Assembly: GCF_042658925.1 (NCBI RefSeq)
Contig: NZ_JBHSRF010000034.1
Location: forward strand, 1-64,000
Origin: Sphaerisporangium aureirubrum
GTDB taxonomy: Bacteria > Actinomycetota > Actinomycetes > Streptosporangiales > Streptosporangiaceae
Direction: 5' to 3'
DNA: 64,000 nucleotides
Within the stretch, counting starts at the first letter, position 1. Each line of letters opens with the position of its first letter. Under the pieces are notes generated by a model. It was not told where the DNA came from and did no database searches. It was given only the letters and a program-made list of their open reading frames with translations. Of the stretch, positions 16,025 to 24,142 are shown in pieces. Position numbers and translations under genes: made by a program.

Positions 16025-17256
16025 CCGTCGCCACGATGGGGTACCGGGTCAGGTTCGCCCTGATCATCGTCGCCATCGCCGGGATGAACATCGGGTACAC
16101 CGCGATCCTGCCGTTCCTGCCGCAGTTGCAGGGCGAGCTCGGGCTCGGGCCGGTCATGCTCACGGTGTTCCTGCTGGCCTACCCGGTGGCGAAGATCATC
16201 AGCCAGTGGGCGCTCGGCGGGCGGCTGACCGACGGCTGGGGCCCGGCGCCGACGGCCGCCGTCGCCTGGCTCGGCGGCGCGGCCGGCATGGGGCTCATCG
16301 CCGTCGCGGACGGCGCGGAGCTGGCCGTGGCGGGGCGGCTGGTCTGGGGCGTCGGCACCGGGCTCGGCATCCCGGCGATCTACCGCGCCACCGGCATGCT
16401 GGCCGAGCACTACGACGTGCCGGTCGCCAAGCTGCGCTCCATCGTCGGGGCGGGCGCCGTGCTCACGCTGGCCATGGGCCCGGCGGTGGCCGGCGCCGTC
16501 CACCTGTTCGCCGGGTTCCGCGTGGTCCTGCTGTTCGGCGCGGCCCTCAGCGTGGCGGGCGCGGCAACCGTGGCGTACGCCATGCGGCTGCCCGCCGGGC
16601 GGGGCGAGGCCGCGACGGCGGCGAGCGTGCCGGAGCCCGCGGCCGTACCCGCCGGGCGGGGCTGGGCGTTGCCGTTGTTCGTCTTCGCGCTGTACGAGCT
16701 GATCCTCAACCTGCTGTTCGCGGCGTCCGAGCCGCTGGTGCCGCTGTACGTCGCCGGGGGTGAACAGGACCCGACCGGGAGGTCGGCGCTGATCCTCGGC
16801 GTCGGCCTCGGCGTGTGGGTGGTGTCCACGCTGCTCAGCGCGAGAGTCTCCGAACGGCTGCGCTCCCCGGCGGCGGGCACGGTGAGCCTGATCGTGCTCG
16901 CCGGTTCGTGCCTGGCCATGTCGGAGATCGGCGACCTCGGCATCGGGCTGATGGCGTTCGTGGTCTTCATGGTCGCCCAGGGGCACGGCTACCTGGTGGC
17001 CAGGGACGGCATCGACAAGTACACCGACGCCTCGGGCACCGTGTGGGGACGGTTCAACGCCATCGCCGACGTGGGCTTCCTGCTCGGCCCGGTCGTCGCG
17101 GTGGCGGCGTACAGCTGGGTGGGACACCTGGCGTTCCCGGTGGTCGGCGTGATCGCCCTGGCCGCCGCCGGCGCCTTCGCCCTGGCGGCCGGCCGCCTGC
17201 ACCGCGCCACGACGGTACTGCCCCTGCCGATCCCGGAGCTGTCCAGCCGGGTGTGA
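16021..17256 (+). CDS. MFS transporter
   Basis: A major-facilitator protein of 411 residues with twelve predicted membrane helices. The loop 2-3 motif is SQWALGGRLTDGWGP, and helices 4-5 carry VGTGLGIPAIYRATG. A central Ala/Glu-rich linker (residues about 195-220) joins the halves. GTG start overlapping the acyltransferase stop makes it the third gene of a coupled unit, pointing to export of an amino-acid-derived intermediate or of the product. It ends at a strong terminator shared with the opposing GH43 gene. Confidence 0.88.
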   Translation: MTVATMGYRVRFALIIVAIAGMNIGYTAILPFLPQLQGELGLGPVMLTVFLLAYPVAKIISQWALGGRLTDGWGPAPTAAVAWLGGAAGMGLIAVADGAELAVAGRLVWGVGTGLGIPAIYRATGMLAEHYDVPVAKLRSIVGAGAVLTLAMGPAVAGAVHLFAGFRVVLLFGAALSVAGAATVAYAMRLPAGRGEAATAASVPEPAAVPAGRGWALPLFVFALYELILNLLFAASEPLVPLYVAGGEQDPTGRSALILGVGLGVWVVSTLLSARVSERLRSPAAGTVSLIVLAGSCLAMSEIGDLGIGLMAFVVFMVAQGHGYLVARDGIDKYTDASGTVWGRFNAIADVGFLLGPVVAVAAYSWVGHLAFPVVGVIALAAAGAFALAAGRLHRATTVLPLPIPELSSRV

Positions 17257-17264
17257 CGGCCCGA

Positions 17265-17303
17265 GCGCCTCCTCGCGGCGGAAGCTCCGCCGCGAGGAGG
17301 CGC
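17265..17303. terminator. Strong bidirectional terminator
   Basis: A perfect 18-bp stem (left arm GCGCCTCCTCGCGGCGGA) with a 3-nt AGC loop lies between the convergent MFS and GH43 genes, 9 bp after the MFS stop and 12 bp after the GH43 stop. It should end transcription from both sides. Confidence 0.85.
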
Positions 17304-17314
17304 CGGTACGCGCG

Positions 17315-18766
17315 TCACTCCAGGAGGAAGCTGGCGCTGCTCCGGAAGGCGCTCGTGCCGTCGTCGGCCTCGACCCACGCCAGATCCGCGCGGTGGCGCA
17401 GGTAGTAGCCGGGGAAGTTGACGGACTCCAGGGACACGGTGCCCGAGCCCGCAAGGCCTGTCCTGCGGGTGAAGCTGGCGTCGGCCCTGAACAGGGTCGA
17501 ACCGTCGTTCCGTTCCACCCACGCCTCGTGGTTGCGGTGCCGCAGGAAGTAGCCGGGGAAGTTCGTGGACTCCAGCGACACCGTTCCCGAGCCGGACAGG
17601 CCCGTGACCAGCCGGAACTGGGAGTCGGCCAGCGGGGAGACGTTGGCCTCGGGGCGGACGCGGTAGTCCCAGTGCCGCAGCGCGTACCCGGGCCTGTCGT
17701 AGGACATCAGCCGCACCGGGGTCGCCCCGTCGGGCACCGGGATGCCGAAGTCGGGGGTGCCGTCCGCCCGCCAGTACACCTTCTGCACCCGGGTACGCCG
17801 GTTGGGGTCGTTGAGCGGGTCGCCGGAGATGTCCCGGTAGTTGCGGTCGTGATAGACGAGGATGTCGCTCTGCCCGTCCTCCGAGACCGTGAACGAGTTG
17901 TGCCCCGGCCCGTATTGGCCGGTCGCGGCGCTGGTGGCGAAGACCGGGTTGGCGCCCTTGGTCCAGGAGGAGGCCTGCAGCGGGTCGGACGAGGCGGACG
18001 ACGTCAGCATGCCGAGGCAGTAGTTGGCGTCGGTGGCGCTGGCGGAGTAGGTGAGGAAGCGCCGCCCGTTGCGCTCCAGGACGGCCGGGCCTTCCGCGAC
18101 CTTGTAGCCGCGGGTCTCCCAGGCCAGCGTGGGCACGGTCAGCCGCGTGGTGGTGCCGGTGATCGTCCAGGGGTTGGCGCCCATGCGGGCGATGTACAGG
18201 TTGGAGTTCGTGGAGATGCCCGGTTCCTGCTGGGCCCAGAGCAGGTAGCGCACGCCGTTGGTGACGAACGTGGTGGCGTCCAGGGAGAAGGTGTCCCAGG
18301 GGGTGGTGATCCGGCCGCGTTCGGTCCACGGACCGGACAGGGGGTTGGCGGCGGAGCTCTCCAGGACGTACATCCTGATCCGCCAGACGTCGTCGGCCCG
18401 GCCGGCGGCGAAGTAGACGTACCACTTGCCGTTGATGAAGTGGATCTCCGGTGCCCAGATGTGGGCGCCCATCTCACCGGAGGAGTGCTTGCGCCAGATG
18501 ACCGTCTCCGCGGCGGACGAGAGTCCCTGGATGGTCGTGGCGCGGCGCAGGACGATGCGGTCGTACTCGGGGGCGGTCGCGGTGAAGTAGTAGTAGCCGT
18601 CGGTGTGGCGGAAGATGTGCGGGTCCGCGCGCTGGGCGGCCACCGGGTTGGTGTACTGCACGGCGGGCGAGGCGTGGGCCGGGCCGGGGAACAGCAGGCT
18701 CGCCATCACGGCGAGCAGCGTGGCCAGCGCGATCATCGGCGGGCGCGGGCGCGAGAGGGATTGCAT
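17315..18766 (-). CDS. Secreted GH43 glycosidase with AbfB (CBM42) domain
   Basis: A 483-residue exported hydrolase. Residues 1-32 are a signal peptide (Arg-rich start, hydrophobic core ALATLLAVMASLLF, cleavage near AHA-SP). Residues about 40-330 are the five-bladed GH43 domain, with the catalytic-base region NPVAAQRADPHIF, MGAHIWAPEIHF and VAEGPAVLERNGR; the last 140 residues are an arabinose-binding AbfB trefoil with repeated FPGYFLRHRN and FPGYYLRHRA units. Substrate is probably arabinan or arabinoxylan. Start fixed by GGAGGAG 5 nt before the ATG. It lies inside the biosynthetic cluster on the opposite strand, with its own LacI-type operator, so it is likely an unrelated insertion. Confidence 0.9.
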   Translation of the reverse strand: MQSLSRPRPPMIALATLLAVMASLLFPGPAHASPAVQYTNPVAAQRADPHIFRHTDGYYYFTATAPEYDRIVLRRATTIQGLSSAAETVIWRKHSSGEMGAHIWAPEIHFINGKWYVYFAAGRADDVWRIRMYVLESSAANPLSGPWTERGRITTPWDTFSLDATTFVTNGVRYLLWAQQEPGISTNSNLYIARMGANPWTITGTTTRLTVPTLAWETRGYKVAEGPAVLERNGRRFLTYSASATDANYCLGMLTSSASSDPLQASSWTKGANPVFATSAATGQYGPGHNSFTVSEDGQSDILVYHDRNYRDISGDPLNDPNRRTRVQKVYWRADGTPDFGIPVPDGATPVRLMSYDRPGYALRHWDYRVRPEANVSPLADSQFRLVTGLSGSGTVSLESTNFPGYFLRHRNHEAWVERNDGSTLFRADASFTRRTGLAGSGTVSLESVNFPGYYLRHRADLAWVEADDGTSAFRSSASFLLE

Positions 18767-18873
18767 CGGCTCCTCCAAGGGGGTCAGGCCAGTGGAGAGA
18801 TGAAGGTGCGGGAGGCGTCCGGAGCGGCCGATGCCTGTTGACATGTACGCGTTCCGGACGGCCTCCACGCATT

Positions 18874-18885
18874 GTTAGCGCTAAC
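18874..18885. promoter_or_regulatory. LacI-family operator
   Basis: The perfect 12-bp palindrome GTTAGCGCTAAC lies 108 bp upstream of the GH43 start. This is the standard form of operators bound by LacI-family sugar regulators in actinomycetes. The regulator is not in the window. Confidence 0.75.
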
Positions 18886-19038
18886 ACACATCACCGTGCG
18901 CGAGCAGGATCAGTGATGGCGTCCGGGGACAGTCGTAACCTGGCGGGCGACCCGCCGTCAATGGGCGTCGCACTCCGGCCTGAAGGCGGGGCCTCGCGCA
19001 GGCGGGGCCCCGTCAGCGTGCCGGCCTGGTCGCCGGGG

Positions 19039-19647
19039 TCACACGGCCTCGCGCCAGAGGCCGAGGCCGGGCTGGCGTCCCGAGGCGTACAGCAGGACGT
19101 CCCAACAGTCCTCCCCGGCGCGGAACAGGTCCGGCAGCCAGCGGCCGCAGACCGCGCCGAGGACGCCCCGGCATTCGGGGCGGTAGTGCACGCCCACGCT
19201 GGAGTACATGTCCCAGGCGTGGATGTGCCATTCGAGTGCGCAGAAGCCCGCGTAGTCCCCGACGGTCCACGTGCGGCCGTCCATCGGGAACAGGACGTGG
19301 TCCCAGGCGAGCGGCAGGCGGGTGACGAAGCTCCTGGCGGACAGGCCGAACTGCGCCAGCCGCACCAGCGGGGCCGCGGGCCGGAGGCTCGCCATGCGCT
19401 CGGCGTTGTGCGCGACGATGTCTTGGTGCGTCAGCAGCGGACCCGCGCACTCGTCGAGGATGCAGTCGAGGAAGCGGTTGTAGTCCTCCCCGATGCAGTG
19501 GAGATGGTCCAGCAGGTCGGCGGCGACCCACTCCTCGCAGGGAGTGGGCCGCCCCCAGTCGTCGTCCGACATGCGCGAGGCGATGGTCTCGATCGCCTCG
19601 GCGCCCGCCAGGCAGGCGCCGAGCACGTCGTCCCGGAGGAACCGCAT
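19039..19647 (-). CDS. DinB/mycothiol-dependent maleylpyruvate-isomerase-like protein
   Basis: A 202-residue four-helix protein. The N-terminal block IASRMSDDDWGRPTPCEEWVAADLLDHLHCI is the signature of the MDMPI/TIGR03083-like DinB proteins, and WTVGDYAGFCALEWHIHAWDM supplies the last of the three His that bind the metal. Known members use mycothiol as cofactor for isomerisation or thiol transfer; others are uncharacterised. It begins 4 bp after the radical SAM stop, so the two form a coupled pair. A thiol-transfer or detoxifying role in the pathway is possible but not shown. Confidence 0.78.
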   Translation of the reverse strand: MRFLRDDVLGACLAGAEAIETIASRMSDDDWGRPTPCEEWVAADLLDHLHCIGEDYNRFLDCILDECAGPLLTHQDIVAHNAERMASLRPAAPLVRLAQFGLSARSFVTRLPLAWDHVLFPMDGRTWTVGDYAGFCALEWHIHAWDMYSSVGVHYRPECRGVLGAVCGRWLPDLFRAGEDCWDVLLYASGRQPGLGLWREAV

Positions 19648-19651
19648 CGGC

Positions 19652-20965
19652 TCAGTGCTGGGAGCAAAGGGCCGAGCAGGCGGCGCAGCCACCCTTGACG
19701 CCACAACCGCCCGGGTCCGCGTCCTGGGCCTGGGCGATCTTCACCGCGACGCCGCCGGCCTCGGGCTCCAGCTCGACGGCCGTGACCCTGGCCAGCGCGG
19801 GCGGCGTGACGTTGTACACCTCGCGGATGTCGATCTTCTCGCCGGCCAGCTCGGCCGGGATGGTCTCGCACAGGCACGCGAGGTTGTAGCGGCGCTCCAC
19901 GATGTACGGCGTCTCGTGCAGCAGCCGGTAGAAGTCCTGCCCGACCACTCGCCTGCGGTCGTCGGGGAGCTGGCTCTCCAGGACGGCGATGCGCGGGCTG
20001 AGGTAGCCCTGGACGGTGACGACGGCCTTGCAGGTGCCGAGCGTGCAGCTGGTCGCCGACAGCAGCGGCGCCACGGCGTCGGCCTGCGCGTCCGTCATGT
20101 CGTACGACGGGTCGCCGAACGTGCGGCCGTTGTGCTGCATCATCTCGACCAGCTGGGCCAGCCCGTGCTTCCTGGCGAACGGCACCAGGGTGTCGATCAC
20201 GGAGTCCGCGTTGCGGCGCTCCACGCAGATCTCGATGCCGATCCGCTCCCGCGGCACGTACTCCATCAGCGTCTGCAGGCCGAGCGGGACCGGTACGCCG
20301 TCCACCTGGCCGTACTGGTGGCGGCGCTCGGGTACGCCGAGCAGCCGGGCGGCCAGCGCCGAGTCCGGCGTCCAGTACTTGGAGTACAGGTACACCGGGT
20401 ACTCGGAGATCTTCTTGGCGGCCTCCAGCGGCGTGAGACCCCAGGTGCGGCGGCACAGGTCCTCGTCACCGAAGATCATCCCGTTGGTGAACACCACCGC
20501 CGGCAGGTCCAGCTCCCTGCACGTCTCCAGGAAACGCCACCAGCCCTTGTCCAGCGTCGGCTCGCCCTCCCCCGGCACGTACACGTACTGGGCACCCAGG
20601 GCGGCCGCCTGGGCCAGCAGGTCGTCGCGCTCGTCGGCGTTGAGCTCCTTGGGCTTGCGCTTGCGGTCGGTGAAGCAGACGCCGCAGTCGGCGTTGCAGA
20701 CACCGGTCATCATCAGGACCAGGAACGCGAGGCTCTCCGGGCGACGGGAGGCGGCCAGCTCCTGCAGCTCGGCCTGCGAGGCGCTCTTCAGGCTGTCGTG
20801 GAACGCCCGCCAGGTGGGCCTGCCGCGCATGAAGCCCGCGACCACGTCCGTGTAGCCCTGGGCGTAATCCGCGGCGATGTTCCCGGCGGTCGCCCGCATC
20901 CAGGTCGTCTCCGATATCTGTTGCACCGGGAACCGACGGTCGACGGATTCACTGCACCCACCCAT
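19652..20965 (-). CDS. Radical SAM enzyme
   Basis: A 437-residue radical SAM protein. The [4Fe-4S] cluster ligands are C90, C94 and C97 in TGVCNADCGVC, followed by the YVPGEGEPTLD glycine-rich SAM-binding strand. The C-terminus is rich in Cys (CTLGTC, CLCETIP, then C-GVKGGCAACSALC), enough to ligate one or two extra clusters as in SPASM or twitch enzymes. The first 80 residues are not recognised. GGAGGAG precedes the ATG. It is the first gene of the promoter D unit. The substrate is unknown; the distance from any peptide precursor gene argues against a simple RiPP role. Confidence 0.9.
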   Translation of the reverse strand: MGGCSESVDRRFPVQQISETTWMRATAGNIAADYAQGYTDVVAGFMRGRPTWRAFHDSLKSASQAELQELAASRRPESLAFLVLMMTGVCNADCGVCFTDRKRKPKELNADERDDLLAQAAALGAQYVYVPGEGEPTLDKGWWRFLETCRELDLPAVVFTNGMIFGDEDLCRRTWGLTPLEAAKKISEYPVYLYSKYWTPDSALAARLLGVPERRHQYGQVDGVPVPLGLQTLMEYVPRERIGIEICVERRNADSVIDTLVPFARKHGLAQLVEMMQHNGRTFGDPSYDMTDAQADAVAPLLSATSCTLGTCKAVVTVQGYLSPRIAVLESQLPDDRRRVVGQDFYRLLHETPYIVERRYNLACLCETIPAELAGEKIDIREVYNVTPPALARVTAVELEPEAGGVAVKIAQAQDADPGGCGVKGGCAACSALCSQH

Positions 20966-21019
20966 GAGACTCCTCCGTTTTTCGCTGAAGAATGCCTTTT
21001 AGGCGTTCTCTCTTTTCGG

Positions 21020-21062
21020 AATCTACGGTGGGAAATCTGACGTGCTCTTCTCGCGGATTGCC
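21020..21062 (-). promoter_or_regulatory. Cluster promoter D: 16-bp element plus -10 box
   Basis: On the minus strand GGCAATCCGCGAGAAG (21062-21047) precedes TAGATT (21025-21020) by 21 nt, 54 nt before the radical SAM start. Confidence 0.7.
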
Positions 21063-21111
21063 CATCGGCACGCCGCTAAAGCCCTGCTGAGACGCGGCTT
21101 GAGACAAGCGA

Positions 21112-21150
21112 GGGCGACCGCCCCGCGCGGACCCCGCGGGGCGGTCGCCC
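21112..21150 (-). terminator. Hairpin terminator after the UbiB-like gene
   Basis: A perfect 16-bp stem (left arm GGGCGACCGCCCCGCG) with a 7-nt loop lies 9 bp past the stop of the UbiB-like kinase and 50 bp upstream of promoter D, insulating the two units. Confidence 0.8.
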
Positions 21151-21159
21151 GGGTGGTGG

Positions 21160-22503
21160 CTATGTCGTGACCGGCGCCTGTGCCTGGGCCGGGGACTTCT
21201 CGCCCACCTGCGCGCCCACCTGGCGGAAGTCCACGTCCGGCGAGATGCCGCGCACGGTGCCCTCCAGGATGAGCAGCGACATCAGCGGGAACGCGAAGTC
21301 CGAGGCGGCGTAGATGCCGTACTCGCGCTGGAGGTCGAACAGCTTGTTGCCGAAGGTGAACATGTCGAACTGGACGCCCGACCCGACGATGGTGTTCACC
21401 AGGTCCTCCACGGCCGACACGAACGCGTCCACGTCGGTGTCGTCGCCGACCGCGACCGCGCTCTCCAGCACGATCTCGCCGCAGCGGCGGCCGTCTCCGG
21501 CCCGCAGCCGCATCCAGTACTCCCCCATCAGCCGGCGGACCCGGTCGGGGAGCTGCACCGAGTACCCGGCGTCCAGGATCACCACGCGGGCGTCCTTGGT
21601 GAGGTACAGGTTGCCCGGATGCAGGTCGCAGTGCACGAAGCCGTCGACGAACATCATCTTCTGCGCCGCGGCGAGCACGGTCCCCGCCAGCCTGGCCCGC
21701 ACCCCGTACGGCAGGTCCTCCGCGGTGGTGGAGTCGAGGTCCGGGATGTACTCGAACACCAGGCACTCGGGCCGCGAGTGCTCACCGATGAGGGTCGGCA
21801 CCTGCACGTCCTTGACCGGCTTGAGGATGCCGCGCAGGCGCACCGAGTTGGCGGCCTCCTTGGCGAAGTCGAGCTGGCCGAGGATCGCCGCGCTGACGTA
21901 CCCGGCGAGCTCGCCGACCGGCATGCCGCCCATCTTGGCCGAGCCCTCGGCCATGCGCACCATGCGGCGCACGAGGTCCAGGTCGGCCCGCATGCGCGCG
22001 TCGATGCCCGGCCGCTTGAGCTTCAGCGCGACCACCTTGCCGTCGGCCTGCACCGCGCGGTACACGCACGCGATGCTGCCGCTGGCCACGGGCTTCTCGT
22101 CGACGGTCGGGAAGAGCTTCGTCAGCTCCGAGCCGTACGCCGTGCGCAGCGCCCGGCGGGACTGGCGCACCGACATCGGCGCGACGCCGTCGTGCAGGAC
22201 CGACAGCGCGTCGCACAGCTCGGACGGGAGCGCGTCCCTTCGGCTGCCCGCGATCTGCCCGTACTTGACGTACGTCGGGCCGAGCGCCTGGAGCATCCGG
22301 ACGATCCGCCGGTAGAGGAAAACCCGTGCCCTGGCCCGGCCCCGCACGGCCCGGACCGCGACGACGCCGGCCAGGGCCGGGATCATGTAGGCCGCGGCGA
22401 CGGTGCCGACCACGGCCACGCGCGCGAGGGTCCTCAGCAGGGACACCTTCGTCCCGGACGAACGCCGGGACGCGGGCGCGTACATTCTTGCGAGTTCATA
22501 CAT
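21160..22503 (-). CDS. ABC1/UbiB-family atypical kinase-like protein
   Basis: A 447-residue protein of the UbiB/COQ8 family. Seen: two N-terminal hydrophobic segments (residues about 25-60), the KxGQ motif KYGQIAGSRRDALP, the family-specific Ala-rich loop ASGSIACVYRA, the Lys in VALKLKRPG, the catalytic HCDLHPGNLYL and the metal-binding DAGYS. Family members support lipid-soluble quinone synthesis or act as ATPases that extract lipids from membranes. It starts 10 bp after the NTF2-like gene in the promoter E unit. Its presence in a polyketide cluster is unusual; helping a greasy polyene intermediate leave the membrane is one reading. Confidence 0.88.
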   Translation of the reverse strand: MYELARMYAPASRRSSGTKVSLLRTLARVAVVGTVAAAYMIPALAGVVAVRAVRGRARARVFLYRRIVRMLQALGPTYVKYGQIAGSRRDALPSELCDALSVLHDGVAPMSVRQSRRALRTAYGSELTKLFPTVDEKPVASGSIACVYRAVQADGKVVALKLKRPGIDARMRADLDLVRRMVRMAEGSAKMGGMPVGELAGYVSAAILGQLDFAKEAANSVRLRGILKPVKDVQVPTLIGEHSRPECLVFEYIPDLDSTTAEDLPYGVRARLAGTVLAAAQKMMFVDGFVHCDLHPGNLYLTKDARVVILDAGYSVQLPDRVRRLMGEYWMRLRAGDGRRCGEIVLESAVAVGDDTDVDAFVSAVEDLVNTIVGSGVQFDMFTFGNKLFDLQREYGIYAASDFAFPLMSLLILEGTVRGISPDVDFRQVGAQVGEKSPAQAQAPVTT

Positions 22504-22513
22504 GTCGTGACCT

Positions 22514-22942
22514 CTAAGCCGTCGCGGCCAGGAGCTCCTCGGGGATCATGCCGAGCTGCTGGAGCAGCGCCAGCCCGTCGGCCGTTCCCCAGTGCTCTAT
22601 GACCTTGCCGTCGGCGATGCGGACCATGCCCTGCAGGGCGATGGCCACCGACTTGCCGGAGGGCGGCACGCCGAGGAAGGAGCCGGTGTGCGTGCCGGTT
22701 AGGGTCATCACCGAGCAGACCAGGTCGCCCTCGGCCACCATGTGCTCGACGTTCATCTTCAGGTCGGGGAAGGCGTCCATGACCATCTGCATGGCGCCGG
22801 CGACGGTCCCGGCGTCCAGCACCTCGCCGCGCGAGTAGTGCACCATGTCGGGCGACCAGTACTGGATCATGCGGTTCAGGTCCCCGCTGTTCCACGCCTC
22901 CATGAGATTGCGGACGAGCGCCTTGTTCTCGGCTGTCGACAT
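22514..22942 (-). CDS. SnoaL-like NTF2-fold protein
   Basis: A 142-residue SnoaL-type protein: ALVRNLMEAWNSGDLNRMIQYWSPD, the DAFPDLKMNVEHMVAEGDLV strand, TGTHTGSFLGVPPSGKSVAI and a final HWGTADGLALLQQLG. The acid-base His/Asp pattern of polyketide cyclases (FPD, GTH, HWG) is kept. AGGAGGAACC precedes the ATG. It differs from the NTF2-like protein at 8153, so two such proteins serve the cluster. A cyclase or hydrolase role on a polyketide intermediate is plausible. Confidence 0.86.
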   Translation of the reverse strand: MSTAENKALVRNLMEAWNSGDLNRMIQYWSPDMVHYSRGEVLDAGTVAGAMQMVMDAFPDLKMNVEHMVAEGDLVCSVMTLTGTHTGSFLGVPPSGKSVAIALQGMVRIADGKVIEHWGTADGLALLQQLGMIPEELLAATA

Positions 22943-22995
22943 GGTTCCTCCTGCGTTCTTTTCCGTGGGATGGGTGCAGAGGCCGCGCCTCTGGG

Positions 22996-24099
22996 TCAGG
23001 GGCGGATCTCGTAGAGCGCGTTGAACGGGTTGGCGGAGGGCAGCGCCCGGATGGACCGGAAACCCGCCTCCCCGCAGTACTCCCGGATCCGGGCCGGGGG
23101 CAGGCCCAGAGTGCCGAGACCGGGTCCGCCGTCCGCCAGCGACGTCGGCAGGCAGTACATGAGGCTGGTCGCGTACAGCACGGACGCCGTGGGCCCGGTG
23201 TTGTCCACCGGGTCGTCGGCCGCCGCGCTCTCCAGCAGCAGGAACACGCCGTCCGGCGCGACCACCCCGCGCACCGCGCGCAGCAGCGCGACGGGCGAGG
23301 GCGCGTCGTGCAGCACGCTGAACGCCGTGACCAGGTCGTAGTGCCCGCGCAGGCCCTTGGTGGCGTCCTTGCGGGCGAACTTCACCCGGCCGGCCACCCC
23401 GGCGTCCTCGGCGGCCTCGCGGGCCGCCTCGACGTTCGGCCCGTAGGCGTCGTAGCCCACGAAACGCGACTCGGGGAACGCCAGCGCCATCGTGATCACG
23501 GCGCGGCCGTGGCCGCAGCCGATGTCGGCGACCCTGCCGCCGCGCTGGAGCCGGGCGGCCACGTCGCCGGCCGAAGGGATCCACTGCTGGACCAGCATCG
23601 TGTCGAACCAGCTCGCGCTCATCCGCTCCATGGCCTCGTAGAACTCGGCCGGGTAGCGGTCCTGCTCGACGCCGGCGCCGGTGGCGAACGCCTCGCACAC
23701 CTCGCCGGTCATGCCCGCCAGGGCCGGCATGAGCTCGTATCCCGCGGAGAGGTTGAACGGTGAGCCCTCGACGGCGATCACCATGGCCAGCTCGGGCGGC
23801 AGGAGGAACCCGCCGGAGGGGCGGTGCGCCTCGAGGTAGCCCGCGCCGGTCAGCCCGTGCAGCCACTCGCGGATGTAGCGTTCGTCCAGCCCGGTGCGGG
23901 CGGCGAGCTCGACGCTCGTCACCGGGCCGGACATCGCCATCTCGCGGAATAGCCCGAGCCGTACGCCTATGGCGCACAAGATGCCCGTCATGGCTCCGCT
24001 CATGTCCCGCATGACACGGTCCATCAGGTTCATGATTTTCGCGGGATCCACCGCCGGAATACCGGGGGGAGCGGTTTTTTCCTGCTCCAGTGCGGTCAT
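22996..24099 (-). CDS. Class I methyltransferase with winged-helix domain
   Basis: A 367-residue SAM-dependent methyltransferase. Residues about 35-100 form a winged helix (VELAARTGLDERYIREWLHGLTGAGYLE split over the wing), and the SAM-binding site is RVADIGCGHGRAVITMA near residues 188-204, followed by FVGYDAYGPN, FSVLHDAPSPVALL and a LLESAAADDP strand. It resembles Rv2258c-like enzymes more than the O-methyltransferase at 6926, and lacks that enzyme's catalytic HxWDD. GAAGGTGAGG lies before the ATG. First gene of the promoter E unit with the NTF2 and UbiB-like genes. Confidence 0.88.
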   Translation of the reverse strand: MTALEQEKTAPPGIPAVDPAKIMNLMDRVMRDMSGAMTGILCAIGVRLGLFREMAMSGPVTSVELAARTGLDERYIREWLHGLTGAGYLEAHRPSGGFLLPPELAMVIAVEGSPFNLSAGYELMPALAGMTGEVCEAFATGAGVEQDRYPAEFYEAMERMSASWFDTMLVQQWIPSAGDVAARLQRGGRVADIGCGHGRAVITMALAFPESRFVGYDAYGPNVEAAREAAEDAGVAGRVKFARKDATKGLRGHYDLVTAFSVLHDAPSPVALLRAVRGVVAPDGVFLLLESAAADDPVDNTGPTASVLYATSLMYCLPTSLADGGPGLGTLGLPPARIREYCGEAGFRSIRALPSANPFNALYEIRP

Positions 24100-24142
24100 G
24101 TCGCCTCACCTTCTTCCGGTAAATCAGCGGTGATTTTCCTTG

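Noticed and set aside
19652..20965. RiPP maturase with a nearby precursor peptide
   Set aside because: No short gene with a leader-core pattern or Cys/Gly-rich peptide was found next to the radical SAM gene; the neighbours fit a polyketide locus.
21160..22503. Reading the UbiB-like protein as an antibiotic phosphotransferase
   Set aside because: The KxGQ motif and Ala-rich loop are specific for the ABC1/UbiB family.
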